Shown: positions 15,922-25,604, counted from the first letter of the stretch. The stretch is DNA of 64,000 bases from Pseudooceanicola nanhaiensis (GCF_020171315.1 NZ_JAIUZP010000010.1:1-64000); one strand, 5' to 3'. Numbers and translations are program-made. The notes: generated from the letters alone by a model not told the origin.

Positions 15922-17892
15922 TCAGCCGCGCCGTCCGAAGACGCCTGTTGCCAGCCGACGCCAGAACCCTGCCTCGGCCCGGTCGCCCGCGGCCTCCTTC
16001 GCGGCACGGGCCCGCGCGGCCTTGTCCCGCGCCATGGCATCGGCCGAGGGCCCGTCGGTGCGGAACTGCAGGTCATGCAGCTTGGCATAGATGCCGCCCC
16101 GCGCCAGCAACTCCTCGTGGCGGCCCTGATCCACCACCTGTCCGCGGTCCATTACCACGATCTTGTCCGCGCTGCGCACGGTCGAGAGGCGGTGCGCGAT
16201 CACCAGCGTCGTGCGGCCCTTGGCCAGCTTCTCCAACGCGCCCTGCACCACGGCCTCGCTCTGCGCGTCCAGCGCCGAGGTCGCCTCGTCCAGCAGCAGC
16301 ACCGGCGTGTCGCGCAGCAGCGCCCGCGCGATCGCCACCCGCTGCCGTTGCCCACCGGACAGCGCCGAGCCGCGCGGGCCCACGGGCGTTTCCAGCCCCA
16401 GCGGCAGCTTGGCCACAAAATCGGCCACGTGGGCGGCCTCCAGCACCTCTTTCAAGCGCGCCTCGGGGACATCGGTGCGCCCCAGTAGGATGTTCTCACG
16501 CAGCGTCTCGTCGAAGAGCGCGGCATCCTGCGACACGACCGAGAAGCGGTCGCGCAGATCGCCAAGCGCCATGGCCGAGACGGGCACGCCGCCCAGTGCC
16601 ACCTTGCCCGAGGCCGGGTCCACCAGCCGCGTCAGCAGGTTGAAGATCGTCGATTTCCCCGCACCGGACGCGCCCACAAGTGCCGTGGTCTGGCCCGGCT
16701 CCGCAGTGAAACTCGCGCCGCGCAGCACTTCCGTCTCACCGTAGGAGAGGCGCACATCCTCCAGCACTACGCCCGGCACGCCAGTTGGGGCCTGCACCGG
16801 CTTGGTGGGCGAGACGATGGAGGGCTTGGTCTCCAGCAGTTCGCGCAGCCGTTCCATCGCGGCGGCCGCCACCTGCCACTGGCCGCTGACCGCCCCGAGG
16901 CGGCGCAGCGGCTCGAAGGCAAAGCCGATGGCGGTGAAGAAGGACATGAACTGGCCCACGGTCTTCTCGCCCGCGATGATCTCGCCGCCGCCGAAGATCA
17001 GCACGCCGACGAAGCCGACACCGGCCATGATGTCGATCAGCCCGGGGATCGAGGCGGCGCCCAGCGTGGCGCGCACCTCGGCCCGCACCAGTTGATCGGT
17101 CAGCGCGCCGTAGCGTTCGGACTGGTAGCGTTCCAGCCGGTTCAGCTTCACCGGGACAATGCCGTGGAACACCTCGTCCAGCCGGGTGGCCAGCTTGGCG
17201 CCCAGATCGCGGGCTTCCCGCGCCCGGCGGCGCACGAATTTCTGCACCACCGCCGAAGGGGCCACCATGACGGGCGCGCCAATGCAGGCGATCAGCGTCC
17301 AGCGCCAGTCGACCGAGACGGCCACACCCATCAGGATCACCAGCGCCACCGCGTCACGGCCCGCCCCGGTCAGCACCGAGGACCAGACGTTGTTGATCTG
17401 CTGCACGTCGCTCTGCACCCGCTGGATCAGGAAGCCGGGCGGGTGGCTCTGGTGGAAGGAGCCGTCCTGCGTCATCAGCCCGTCGAGCAGATCACGCCGC
17501 ATCTTGGCCGAGGACTTCTGCGAGATCGTCGCCAGCAGGCCCTTCTGCGCGACCGAGGCGAAGGCCCGGGTCAGGAAGATCGCGAGGATCGCCAGCGCCA
17601 CGCCGGTCATCGCGCCGGAGTTGCCTTCAAGGAAGACGTTGTCGAACATCGGCTTCATCATCCAGCTGAGCGCGCCCAGCATGGAGCCCTCCAGCGCCAT
17701 GAAGACCACCGCGAGGACGAGAAGCAGGATGTGGTGACGCAGGTAGCCCTGCCAGAGCCAGGTCAGAAGCCCCTTGGCGTGATCCGATGCGAGCGCCGGA
17801 GCCGGAGCCGGAGGCGTCGCTGCGGCAGGCGTGGCCGGGGCGGGCGACTGTGAGGCGGGCGCGGCAGCCGGGGTCTTCTCGGGCGTCGTCAT
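15922..17892 (-). CDS. MsbA-like ABC exporter (fused membrane and ATPase domains)
   Basis: A 656-residue half-transporter forming a homodimer in the inner membrane. A Pro/Ala-rich cytoplasmic N-terminus (about 1-40) precedes six membrane helices (about 50-340) and the ATPase with Walker A GASGAGKST, signature [10 protein letters not shown], Walker B VLLLDEATSALD and the H-loop IAHRLST. The closest well-known families are lipid A or multidrug exporters; the substrate is not readable. The start codon overlaps the stop of the upstream phosphatase gene (ATGA), so the two are translationally coupled. Confidence 0.9.
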   Translation of the reverse strand: MTTPEKTPAAAPASQSPAPATPAAATPPAPAPALASDHAKGLLTWLWQGYLRHHILLLVLAVVFMALEGSMLGALSWMMKPMFDNVFLEGNSGAMTGVALAILAIFLTRAFASVAQKGLLATISQKSSAKMRRDLLDGLMTQDGSFHQSHPPGFLIQRVQSDVQQINNVWSSVLTGAGRDAVALVILMGVAVSVDWRWTLIACIGAPVMVAPSAVVQKFVRRRAREARDLGAKLATRLDEVFHGIVPVKLNRLERYQSERYGALTDQLVRAEVRATLGAASIPGLIDIMAGVGFVGVLIFGGGEIIAGEKTVGQFMSFFTAIGFAFEPLRRLGAVSGQWQVAAAAMERLRELLETKPSIVSPTKPVQAPTGVPGVVLEDVRLSYGETEVLRGASFTAEPGQTTALVGASGAGKSTIFNLLTRLVDPASGKVALGGVPVSAMALGDLRDRFSVVSQDAALFDETLRENILLGRTDVPEARLKEVLEAAHVADFVAKLPLGLETPVGPRGSALSGGQRQRVAIARALLRDTPVLLLDEATSALDAQSEAVVQGALEKLAKGRTTLVIAHRLSTVRSADKIVVMDRGQVVDQGRHEELLARGGIYAKLHDLQFRTDGPSADAMARDKAARARAAKEAAGDRAEAGFWRRLATGVFGRRG

Positions 17893-18575
17893 CAGAACAG
17901 CTTCTTCGGCGCGGCGTCGAAGGAGACCTGCGCGGCCTCCTGATCGTATTCCGTGGCGATCCACTCCTCGAAACCGATGGGGGCCTCGGCGTTGCGCGTG
18001 GCATAGAGGTCGAGGATGTGATCGAGCACGCCGGTCTTGGTCCAGCGGAAATGGACGTATTTCACCGAAAGCATTCGGCGGGCCTGCTCAACAGGGACGC
18101 CCTTCACCACCATGAGATAGACCGCCGAGGCAAAGCCCGCACGATCCGCCCCCGATTTGCAGTGCATCACGAAGGGCGGCTCGATCCGCTTCAGCACGTC
18201 GATCAGCCCGAGGATTTCCTCGCGTGAGGCCGCCTTGCGCGCGTAGAGCCGGGAGGAGACGAGCGTCAGCCCGAGCTGCTCGCAGGTTTCCGCCTCGGTC
18301 AGGTAATGCGCCTGCGTGCCGGAGCCGCGCAGGTTCAGCACCGTACGGATCCCCATGGCCTTCATCTTCTCGAACCGCTTCCGCGTCGGGTGGTTCGACC
18401 GCCAGACGCCCGGGGCGATCTCGAAGAAGTTCGTCCAGACGCACCGCAGGACCGCGTGATCGAACCAGAGATTGTAGATCTCCGCCTTGCGGCGGTTCTC
18501 GGGGGTCGACAGATCGGTGTTGTAGGAGCGTCGCAGCTCCTTCTCCCAGCGTTGCAATCTGGCGAAGGGGTTCAT
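17892..18575 (-). CDS. Tyrosine/dual-specificity phosphatase family protein
   Basis: A 227-residue cysteine phosphatase. The P-loop C-x5-R is present as HCKSGADRAG, preceded by TVLNLRG, the typical strand of the dual-specificity fold; the general-acid region is not obvious. The start at 18575 (MNPFARLQRW) is preferred; a longer form from 18620 is possible. It is coupled to the ABC exporter that follows, suggesting action on an envelope phospholipid, lipid A or a phosphoprotein linked to that transporter. Confidence 0.8.
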   Translation of the reverse strand: MNPFARLQRWEKELRRSYNTDLSTPENRRKAEIYNLWFDHAVLRCVWTNFFEIAPGVWRSNHPTRKRFEKMKAMGIRTVLNLRGSGTQAHYLTEAETCEQLGLTLVSSRLYARKAASREEILGLIDVLKRIEPPFVMHCKSGADRAGFASAVYLMVVKGVPVEQARRMLSVKYVHFRWTKTGVLDHILDLYATRNAEAPIGFEEWIATEYDQEAAQVSFDAAPKKLF

Positions 18576-18721
18576 TTTGAGTCCCGTGGCTGCTTCTGCC
18601 CTCTGACGGGCTGCATCCATCTAAGGAAGGCTGCCCTGCATGGCAAGCATGGCGCGGGCGATTGACGCGGCGCCGCTTCGGGCTAATGGTGTCCGCGCTC
18701 CATGATTTCCACGAGGTTGAA

Positions 18722-19918
18722 ATGTCTCTTGCCAACGGCCGCACGCATCTTGCCATCCCGGGTCCCTCGATCATGCCCGATGCAGTGCTGCAGGCCATGC
18801 ACCGCGCCGCGCCCAACATCTACGAAGGCGATATTGTCACCCTCGTCGAAGGGCTGATCCCCGACCTGCGCAAGGTGGCCCGCACGGAACACGCGGCGAC
18901 GATCTATATCGGCAACGGTCACGCGGTCTGGGAAGCCTCGCTCGTCAACGTCATCAACCCCGGTGACAAGGTGCTGGTGGCGGCCACGGGCCGTTTCGGC
19001 CACGGCTGGGCCGGGCAGGCGGCAGGCGTGGGGGCCGATGTGCAGGTGCTCGACTTCGGGCTCAAGGCGCCGCTCGACGCCCAGAAGATCGAGGATGCCC
19101 TGCGCGCCGACACCAACCACGAGATCAAGGCCGTGCTGGTGAACCACGTGGACACCGCCACCTCGATCCTGAACGATGTGCCCTCGGTCCGCGCCGCCAT
19201 CGACGCCGCTGGCCACCCGGCGCTGCTGATGGCCGATTGCATCGCCTCCATGGCCTGCGACCGGTTCGAAATGGACGCCTGGGGCGTGGATATCGCGATC
19301 ACCGGGTCCCAGAAGGGCCTCATGGTGCCCCCGGGCCTCGGCTTCGTCTTCTTCGGCCCCAAGGCCAAGGAAGCACGCGAGAAAGTCGAGCGCGTGTCGC
19401 TTTACTGGGACTGGAAGCCGCGCTCCGAGCCGGCCTACGTGGCCGAATACTTCGGCGGCACCTCGCCCACCCACCACCTCTTCGGCCTGCGCGCCGCGCT
19501 CGACATCATGCATGGCGAGGGGATGGAGAACGTTTGGGCCCGCCACGACAGCCTTGCCCGCGCCCTCTGGGCCGCCTGCGATGCCTGGGGCCAGGGTGGC
19601 CCGCTCACCATGAACGTGGCCGATCCCGCGCACCGCTCCCGCGCGGTGACCGCGCTGTCGCTGGGCGGTGACAAGGGCGAACGGCTGCGCAAATGGTGCG
19701 CGGAGGAGGCGGGCCTGACGCTCGGCATCGGCCTTGGCATGGCCCCGCGCGGCAGCGCCGAGGCGGCGGGCTTCTTCCGCATCGGCCATATGGGGCACCT
19801 GAACGCCCACGTGATGCTGGGCACGCTGGGCACGATCGAGGCGGGTCTCACCGCGCTCGACATCCCCCATGGCGCAGGCGCGCTGAGTGCCGCCGCCAAG
19901 GTCATCGCCGCGGGCTGA
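18722..19918 (+). CDS. Alanine/serine-glyoxylate aminotransferase-type PLP enzyme
   Basis: A 398-residue class-V aminotransferase. The PLP lysine is in ITGSQKGLMVPPG, preceded by the pyridine-binding aspartate in LLMADCIASMAC. The C-terminus (FRIGHMGHLN) is typical of serine-glyoxylate or alanine-glyoxylate aminotransferases, which link glyoxylate to glycine in serine-cycle or photorespiratory-type metabolism. The start at 18722 fits the family N-terminus (LAIPGPSIMPDAV). The gene is monocistronic, with a repeat module downstream. Confidence 0.87.
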   Translation: MSLANGRTHLAIPGPSIMPDAVLQAMHRAAPNIYEGDIVTLVEGLIPDLRKVARTEHAATIYIGNGHAVWEASLVNVINPGDKVLVAATGRFGHGWAGQAAGVGADVQVLDFGLKAPLDAQKIEDALRADTNHEIKAVLVNHVDTATSILNDVPSVRAAIDAAGHPALLMADCIASMACDRFEMDAWGVDIAITGSQKGLMVPPGLGFVFFGPKAKEAREKVERVSLYWDWKPRSEPAYVAEYFGGTSPTHHLFGLRAALDIMHGEGMENVWARHDSLARALWAACDAWGQGGPLTMNVADPAHRSRAVTALSLGGDKGERLRKWCAEEAGLTLGIGLGMAPRGSAEAAGFFRIGHMGHLNAHVMLGTLGTIEAGLTALDIPHGAGALSAAAKVIAAG

Positions 19919-19927
19919 CAGCATAGA

Positions 19928-20136
19928 GGGGGGCACGCCGCCCCCCTTCATCTTTCGTCAGATACTCCGGGGAAGTACGCCGCCCTGCGGAGCAAGGGGG
20001 CAGAGCCCCCGGAAATTTTCAAAATTCCGGACCGGAAAATGCGCATTTTCCGGAGACCCCCGCCAGGGGCGCATCACGTACCGCAAGCGCAGAAAACTCT
20101 TCGAAGACTTTTCCCAAGAATTTTCGAAAATTCTTG
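19928..20136 (+). repeat. Mosaic palindromic intergenic module, copy A
   Basis: A chain of inverted repeats in fixed order: GGGGGGC/GCCCCCC (19928-19946), a CTTCATCTTTC...ATACTCCGGGG stretch, GGGGGCAGAGCCCCC, a GGAATTTTGAAAATTTCC-like element, a perfect palindrome with core GGAAAATGCGCATTTTCC (20032-20053 in full), and AAGAATTTTCGAAAATTCTT (within 20115-20136). The same order recurs on the other strand at 50579-50792. No ORF is supported here. It is a REP/mosaic-type extragenic element placed between two converging genes. Confidence 0.85.
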
Positions 20137-20148
20137 GTGGCGCAGGCC

Positions 20149-20337
20149 TCAGTCGCGCGCGGACCGGCGGCGGTCCAGCAGGGTGATGAGGTGGTTCAGC
20201 CCCAGACCGGCCAGCAGCAGCCCCGGCAGACCCCAGAGCGCAGAGACGACGCCGAGCATCCAGAGCAGGTTGATGAACCCCATCCAGAGGGTCGCGGTGG
20301 TGTAATCGGGGGCGGATGCGTGGGAGGAATCGTGCAT
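20149..20337 (-). CDS. Small hypothetical membrane protein
   Basis: A 62-residue protein with two hydrophobic segments (about 15-34 and 36-52) and a basic tail (LLDRRRSARD). The opening MHDSSHASAPDYTTATLWMGFINLLWM looks like real coding sequence and I recall similar small proteins in this order. No Shine-Dalgarno is evident. It lies in front of the hisC-like gene on the opposite side of a 77-bp gap and shares its strand. Confidence 0.55.
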   Translation of the reverse strand: MHDSSHASAPDYTTATLWMGFINLLWMLGVVSALWGLPGLLLAGLGLNHLITLLDRRRSARD

Positions 20338-20414
20338 GGTCGGACTTTCGAGGGGAGAGCCCGATTGAAGCCCGCAGGCGGCCCCGGATCAAGTGCCGGG
20401 GCTGCGCTGATCGC

Positions 20415-21542
20415 TCAGGTCCGTTCTGCGGCCCGCGCATGGCGGGCGGTGTCCAGCGCGCCGGGCAGGGCCTCGGCCAGCAGGTCCATCTGGGCGGGCG
20501 TGCCACAGGAAATCCGGATGCAGCGGTTCTGCGGCGCCACGAAGGGCATCCGCACGAAGACCCCCTGCGCAACCAGCGCGTCCAGCACGGCCTTGGCAAA
20601 GGCCCCGTCCGCGCCGCAGTCCACCGCGACGAAGTTCGTGGCCGAGGGCAGGGCACTCAGCCCGTTTGCCGCGGCGATCTCGCCGATACGCGTCCGGGAC
20701 GCGGCGACGGAAGCGCGGGTCTGCGCCAGCCAGTCGGCATCCTGAAGGGCCGCGAGGGCCCCGGCCTGCGCGGCCCGGTTCATGCCGAAATGGTTGCGGA
20801 TCTTGTCGAAGCTGCGGATCAGCTCCGCCGCGCCGAGGGCATAGCCCACCCGCGCGCCGGCCATCCCATAGGCCTTGGAGAAGGTCCGCATGCGGATCAC
20901 CCGCGGATCGTCGATCGGCAGGGGCAGGGCGGCATCCTCGGGGGCGAACTCACCATAGGCCTCGTCGAGGATCAGCAGTGTGTCCTCGGGCAGGGCCGAG
21001 AGCGCCTCGGCAATCTCCGCGCCGGGCAGGTAGCTGCCCATCGGGTTGTCGGGGTTGGCGAAATAGACCAGCTTGGCCTTCACCTCGGCACCGCGCGCGA
21101 TCAGGGCGCGCAGGTCTTCGCTGTCGCCGAGGTAGGGCACCATCTCCAGTGTCCCGCCAAAGCCGGTGACGTGGTAGTTGAAGGTCGGATAGGCGCCCTG
21201 CGAGGTGACGACCACGTCGCCTGGGCCCACCAGCAGCCGCACGAGGTAGCCCAGCAGCGCGTCGATGCCTTCGCCCACGACGATATTCTCGACCCCGCAG
21301 CCGATGTGCGCGGCCAGTGCCTGACGCAGCTCCCACGACAGCGGATCGCCGTACATCCAAATCTCGCCCGAGGTCGCCTGCATCGCGGCAATCGCCTTGG
21401 GCGAGGGGCCGAAGACGTTCTCGTTCGCGCCCAGACGGGCGGTGAAGGGCGCGCCGCGCAGGCGTTCCATCTCCTCCGGTCCCACGAAGGGCACGGAAGC
21501 GGGCAGAGCGGCAACCAGATCGGTATAACGAGGTCCAGACAT
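20415..21542 (-). CDS. HisC-like PLP-dependent aminotransferase
   Basis: A 375-residue fold-type I aminotransferase of the histidinol-phosphate aminotransferase group. Features are the N-terminal GANENVFGPSP, the PLP-binding strand LLILDEAYGEF and the Schiff-base lysine in TFSKAYGMAGARVGY, with arginine near the C-terminus (CIRISCGTP). It lies outside a his operon, so it may act on phenylalanine/tyrosine or another amino acid rather than histidinol phosphate. The start at 21542 follows the family N-terminus. Confidence 0.85.
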   Translation of the reverse strand: MSGPRYTDLVAALPASVPFVGPEEMERLRGAPFTARLGANENVFGPSPKAIAAMQATSGEIWMYGDPLSWELRQALAAHIGCGVENIVVGEGIDALLGYLVRLLVGPGDVVVTSQGAYPTFNYHVTGFGGTLEMVPYLGDSEDLRALIARGAEVKAKLVYFANPDNPMGSYLPGAEIAEALSALPEDTLLILDEAYGEFAPEDAALPLPIDDPRVIRMRTFSKAYGMAGARVGYALGAAELIRSFDKIRNHFGMNRAAQAGALAALQDADWLAQTRASVAASRTRIGEIAAANGLSALPSATNFVAVDCGADGAFAKAVLDALVAQGVFVRMPFVAPQNRCIRISCGTPAQMDLLAEALPGALDTARHARAAERT

Positions 21543-21705
21543 GGCAGGCGCGATACGCCCGAAGGTCCGTTCCGGGCAAGCGGATTCGTCCCCCGGCATG
21601 TTCACATTCTGCAACAAACCGTTCTGCCGTCACGTCCCGGTGGACCGCCCGGCGGTGCCCGTGACAGGCTCCGCCCAAGTTGAGCCCATCGGGAGGAGGA
21701 CCCAG

Positions 21706-22494
21706 ATGACCCGCGTTTCCGTCGAGATCACCGATCACGTCGCCCATGTCACCCTGACCCGGGGCGACAAGATGAATGCCGTCGACAGTGCCATGGCCGA
21801 GGCCATCGTCGAGGCCGGAGAGGCGCTGTTGCCGCGCGACGACATCCGCGCCGTGGTGCTTTCGGGTGAGGGGCGGGCCTTCTGTGCCGGGCTCGACGTG
21901 GCCTCCTTCGGGGCGGCGCTGATGCGGGACAGTTCCGACTGGCTGATGCCGCGCAGCCACGGTGCCTCGAACCTGATGCAGCGGGTGGCGATGGTCTGGC
22001 ACGAGATGCCGGTGCCGGTGATCGCGGCGCTTCAGGGCGTGGCCTTCGGGGCGGGCTTCCAGCTGGCGCTCGGCGCGGATATCCGCATCGCCCATCCGGC
22101 CTGCAAGCTGGCCGTGATGGAGATGAAATGGGGCCTCGTGCCCGACATGGGCGGCATGGTCCTGCTGCCGCGGCTCTGCCGCTCCGACGTGATCCGCCGC
22201 CTGACCTACACGGCCGATCCGGTGAGCGCAGAGCAGGGCCTCGCCATGGGGCTTGTGACCGAGCTGGCCGAGGACCCGCTGGCCGCCGCCCGCGCCATGG
22301 CCGAGGGCATCGCCGGGCGCAGCCCCTCCGCGATCCGCGCGGCCAAGGCGCTGATCGGCTATGCCGAGAGCGGCGCCGGGATGGAGGAGGTTCTGCTGGA
22401 AGAGAGCCGCGCGCAGGTTGGCCTGATTGGCGGCAGTGACCAGCGCGAGGTCGTCGCGGCCAACATGGCCGGGCGCGCGCCGGTGTTCGGATAG
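21706..22494 (+). CDS. Crotonase/enoyl-CoA hydratase family protein
   Basis: A 262-residue crotonase-fold enzyme acting on acyl-CoA. The oxyanion-hole strand reads AFCAGLDVASFG and the second one ALQGVAFGAGFQLALGAD. The usual active-site glutamate region reads EMKWGLVPDMGG, where one of the two glutamates of true hydratases appears to be missing, so isomerase or another activity is possible. A strong GGGAGGAGGA site precedes the ATG at 21706. It is divergent from the hisC-like gene, 163 bp between starts. Confidence 0.85.
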   Translation: MTRVSVEITDHVAHVTLTRGDKMNAVDSAMAEAIVEAGEALLPRDDIRAVVLSGEGRAFCAGLDVASFGAALMRDSSDWLMPRSHGASNLMQRVAMVWHEMPVPVIAALQGVAFGAGFQLALGADIRIAHPACKLAVMEMKWGLVPDMGGMVLLPRLCRSDVIRRLTYTADPVSAEQGLAMGLVTELAEDPLAAARAMAEGIAGRSPSAIRAAKALIGYAESGAGMEEVLLEESRAQVGLIGGSDQREVVAANMAGRAPVFG

Positions 22495-22632
22495 CGGCTG
22501 TTCGCCCGCCCTTTCCTTGGGGAATGGCGTCGCTGCGGGGGTGACACGGTCCTGCGGCGGCTGTTGCCCGGAAGGGCCGCAGAGATTGCTGGCGCCGAGA
22601 CTGCGGCAGGCCCGACTGCTATAGCCGGAAAT

Positions 22633-22669
22633 GCGAAAGGGCGCGCCCGTCAGGACGCGCCCTTTCGCA
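22633..22669. terminator. Bidirectional terminator
   Basis: A 13-bp stem GCGAAAGGGCGCG (22633-22645) / CGCGCCCTTTCGC with loop CCCGTCAGGA. It lies just beyond the stop of the acidic 919-residue gene (minus strand) and 139 bp after the crotonase stop. Confidence 0.7.
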
Positions 22670-22682
22670 AGGATCGGGGGGT

Positions 22683-25442
22683 TCAGCCCGCGGCGCGCTG
22701 ATCCGGGCGGAAGCTGATCCGGTCGGAGACCGTGAACCGGCCGCCCTTGACCTTGCGGATCTTGCCTTCGCGCAGCAGCTGGCCGAAGGAGCGCAGGCCG
22801 TCCTCGCGGGAGAAGCCCTCCATTTCCACCTGACGCACCTTGGTCATCAGCTGCGGACGCGAGAACTGGTCCCGCCCTTCGATGAAAGACAGGTAGGAGG
22901 CTGCGGCCTCCAGCACGTCGGGCAGGGCGACGGCGCCCATGGTCTCCGCGAACTCCGAGAAGGAGCCGGCCTGTGCCGCTTCGACGGAGACGTCCTCGTG
23001 ACGCTCGGCCTCGTTCTCTTCCTCGACCCGGCGGGCGAGGTCGGCGATGGTCACACGGCGCGGACGCACCGGGGCCTTCTGGGAGGCATCCAGCGTGTCG
23101 ATGCGCTGCTCGGCCACCAGCTTGAGCGGCGCGGGACGGTCCTCGGCGCGGCGCGTGGGCGTCTGGCCGGTGGGACGGGCGCGGCGGGGGCGCACGACCT
23201 GGGCGAGGTCATCGCGGTAGGCGTCGGTCTTCTTCGGCGCGGCGGCCAGATCGGAACCGGCCTGCTTCTCGGCGCGGGTCGCGGCGACGGCCGCCCGCAG
23301 GTGGGCGATGGCGCTGCGACGGCGGTTGCCTTCGCTCTCGCCCAGCTGGTTGTTGGTCTCGGCGAGGATACGATCCATGTCGCCGTCGGTGGCGGCTTCG
23401 CTGAGACGGGCGCGACGGGCCAGAACCGGACGGCGCGGGGACACGGGTGCCAGCTCTTCTTCGGCCACGGGCTCCTCGGCCACGGGGGCGTCCTCTTCGA
23501 GGGCCTCCTCGGGCTCTGCCTCCGCGGCAAGCGGTGCTTCGGCCTCGATGTCGTCCTCAGCCTCGGCGGCAAGGTCATCCTCGTCGTCATAGTCCGCGTC
23601 AGCCTCATCGTAGGCTTCGTCTTCCTCGGCCCATGCGTCGATGCGGCTGTCCTGCGTCGCCACGAAGGGCGTGTCGTCGTAGGCTTCTTCCTCTGCGACT
23701 TCCTCTGCGACGGCCTCATCCGCGTTCTCGTCTTCCGCGACGATCTCGTCCTCGGCGTAGGCGTCGTCTTCCTCGAGGTCCTCGGCGTAGAGCTCTTCCT
23801 CGACCAGGTCGGGGGTCTCGGCGGCCAGCGAGTCTTCGTGGATGTGACGCAGGGCTTCGCGCAGCTCGGCCTCGTCCTCGGAGGAGAGGGTGCTGATCTC
23901 GGCGTCGTAGCCTTCGAACGCATCCTCGTCTTCGGCTTCGTCGTCGAAGGCGGCTTCGACCTCTTCCTCGGCCTCAAGCGTTTCGGGCAGCGCCTCGGGC
24001 GCCTCCTCGACGGCGTCGACCTCGGTCATCTCTTCCGCGAAGACGGGGGCCTCATCGGCCAGCACCTCTTCCTCGGCGATCATCTCTTCAGCGACCAGTT
24101 CCTCGGCGACTGCCTCGGCGATCATCTCCTCGGCGACCGGCTCTTCGATCGTTTCCTCGACAACCGGGGCGGCGACGGCGGGCACGACGACGGGGCGGCT
24201 GGCACGCGGAGCGCCGCCTTCCAGATCGCTGCGCTTGACCTTCATCACGCGGGCCCAGCCGGTGGCGGGATCCTCGTCCGGTGCCGGGGCTTCCTCGGCA
24301 GCGGCGATGTCTTCCTCGTAGTCGGCTTCGGCGTCGATCTCTTCGTAGTCGTCCTCGTCGAAGAAGCCGTCGTCACCGGCCAGTTCGGCCTCCTCGAGGT
24401 CGTCCTCTTCGATCACCTCTTCGGTCTCGACGGAGAGGATCTCCTCCTCGGCCTCGACCATGTCCATCGTCTCGGCGGCCTGCATGGCGGCAACGGCGAC
24501 CTCGTCCTCGATCTCCTCGGCGTCCTCGTCCTCGATATAGGCTTCGGCCTCGGTGATCTCGGCGGGCTGACGGGCCACCACGGCGCGGATGCGCTGCAGC
24601 TTGGCGGCGACGGAATTGTCGATGGCCGGGGCCGGGGCGGCCTCTTCCTCGAGCGCCGCGGCAAGCACGTTCTCCTCTTCGTCATCGTCGCCGAAGAGCA
24701 GGTCGTCCTCGGCATCGAGGGCGTCGAAGTCTTCTTCCTCGGCGGTGTCGTCCTCGGCGCTGTGGGCGAGGGCGTCATCCCAGAGGTTGTCGGTGCTTTC
24801 GGACAGGGCGCTTTCGATGGCGGCGCTGAAGATCGCGTCGTCCTGCGCGGTGTCTTCGAGGACGTCTTCCTGCGCATCGGCGATGGCGGCCTCTGCGACG
24901 ACGTCTTCCTCGGGCACTTCGGGCAGATCGTCTGCTTCGGCGGTCTCTTCGGTGACCTCTTCGATCAGCGCCTCGGCGATGTCCTCCGCGATGGCCTCTT
25001 CGGCGATCTCCGCGACAGTGGCGACCTCGGTGACCACCTCGGCCTCGGCAACCTCGGCTTCGGCCGGGGCCTCCGCCACGGGCTCTGCGGCAGGTTGGGC
25101 GGGGGCAGGCTGCGAAACCGGGGCCTGAGACACGGGTGCCTGAGACACGGGGGCCTCTGCCGCCGGTTCAGCCACCGGAGCCGCAGCGGCCAGGCCGGGA
25201 CGCAGCAGGATGCCGCCTTCCTGGGCGCGGGCTTCGACGCGGTGGCCGTCACGGGCGGCGATACGGGCGATCAGCTCGGGGTCGGGGGTCGGCGGTTCCG
25301 CACCGAAATACCGGTCGTCCGCTGCCAGATCACGGAAGTATTCCGCGATGGATTTCATCATGTCGAAGGCGTCGTCAAACCCCTCGAGGGTGCACGAGAA
25401 CGTGCCATACGACACCGTGAGGATCTTGTTTGACTCTACCAC
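22683..25442 (-). CDS. Giant acidic protein with conserved ends, function unknown
   Basis: A 919-residue protein in three parts. The N-terminus (about 1-85: SYGTFSCTLEGFDDAFDMMKSIAEYFRDL) and the C-terminus (about 800-919: YLSFIEGRDQFSRPQLMTKVRQ, REGKIRKVKGGRFTVSD) look conserved and folded; the latter resembles a small winged-helix. Between them are about 600 residues of Glu/Asp/Ala/Val low-complexity sequence with EEAVAEE-like repeats, surely disordered. The frame begins with GTG at 25442. I recall similar proteins being annotated as hypothetical, or misleadingly as CheA, in Rhodobacteraceae. It is divergent from the thiamine pyrophosphokinase gene. Confidence 0.8.
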   Translation of the reverse strand: MVESNKILTVSYGTFSCTLEGFDDAFDMMKSIAEYFRDLAADDRYFGAEPPTPDPELIARIAARDGHRVEARAQEGGILLRPGLAAAAPVAEPAAEAPVSQAPVSQAPVSQPAPAQPAAEPVAEAPAEAEVAEAEVVTEVATVAEIAEEAIAEDIAEALIEEVTEETAEADDLPEVPEEDVVAEAAIADAQEDVLEDTAQDDAIFSAAIESALSESTDNLWDDALAHSAEDDTAEEEDFDALDAEDDLLFGDDDEEENVLAAALEEEAAPAPAIDNSVAAKLQRIRAVVARQPAEITEAEAYIEDEDAEEIEDEVAVAAMQAAETMDMVEAEEEILSVETEEVIEEDDLEEAELAGDDGFFDEDDYEEIDAEADYEEDIAAAEEAPAPDEDPATGWARVMKVKRSDLEGGAPRASRPVVVPAVAAPVVEETIEEPVAEEMIAEAVAEELVAEEMIAEEEVLADEAPVFAEEMTEVDAVEEAPEALPETLEAEEEVEAAFDDEAEDEDAFEGYDAEISTLSSEDEAELREALRHIHEDSLAAETPDLVEEELYAEDLEEDDAYAEDEIVAEDENADEAVAEEVAEEEAYDDTPFVATQDSRIDAWAEEDEAYDEADADYDDEDDLAAEAEDDIEAEAPLAAEAEPEEALEEDAPVAEEPVAEEELAPVSPRRPVLARRARLSEAATDGDMDRILAETNNQLGESEGNRRRSAIAHLRAAVAATRAEKQAGSDLAAAPKKTDAYRDDLAQVVRPRRARPTGQTPTRRAEDRPAPLKLVAEQRIDTLDASQKAPVRPRRVTIADLARRVEEENEAERHEDVSVEAAQAGSFSEFAETMGAVALPDVLEAAASYLSFIEGRDQFSRPQLMTKVRQVEMEGFSREDGLRSFGQLLREGKIRKVKGGRFTVSDRISFRPDQRAAG

Positions 25443-25604
25443 TGTTCAATCTCGCTTCTAATGCGTTTCTTGGAACAATCCGCGACTTCAACGTCCGGTT
25501 TCGATAGCGAGGACAATGCTGTCCAACCTGCCCGAATCTATGGTGCATCCGGTGTCATTTTGTGACGATATTGTGTTTCGAGTCCATTGAGGGCAGGAAG
25601 GGCC

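Noticed and set aside
22998-25433. 811-codon plus-strand frame
   Set aside because: Exact antisense of the acidic 919-residue gene; the Gly/Val/Leu/Phe content is the complement of GAG/GAC-rich codons.
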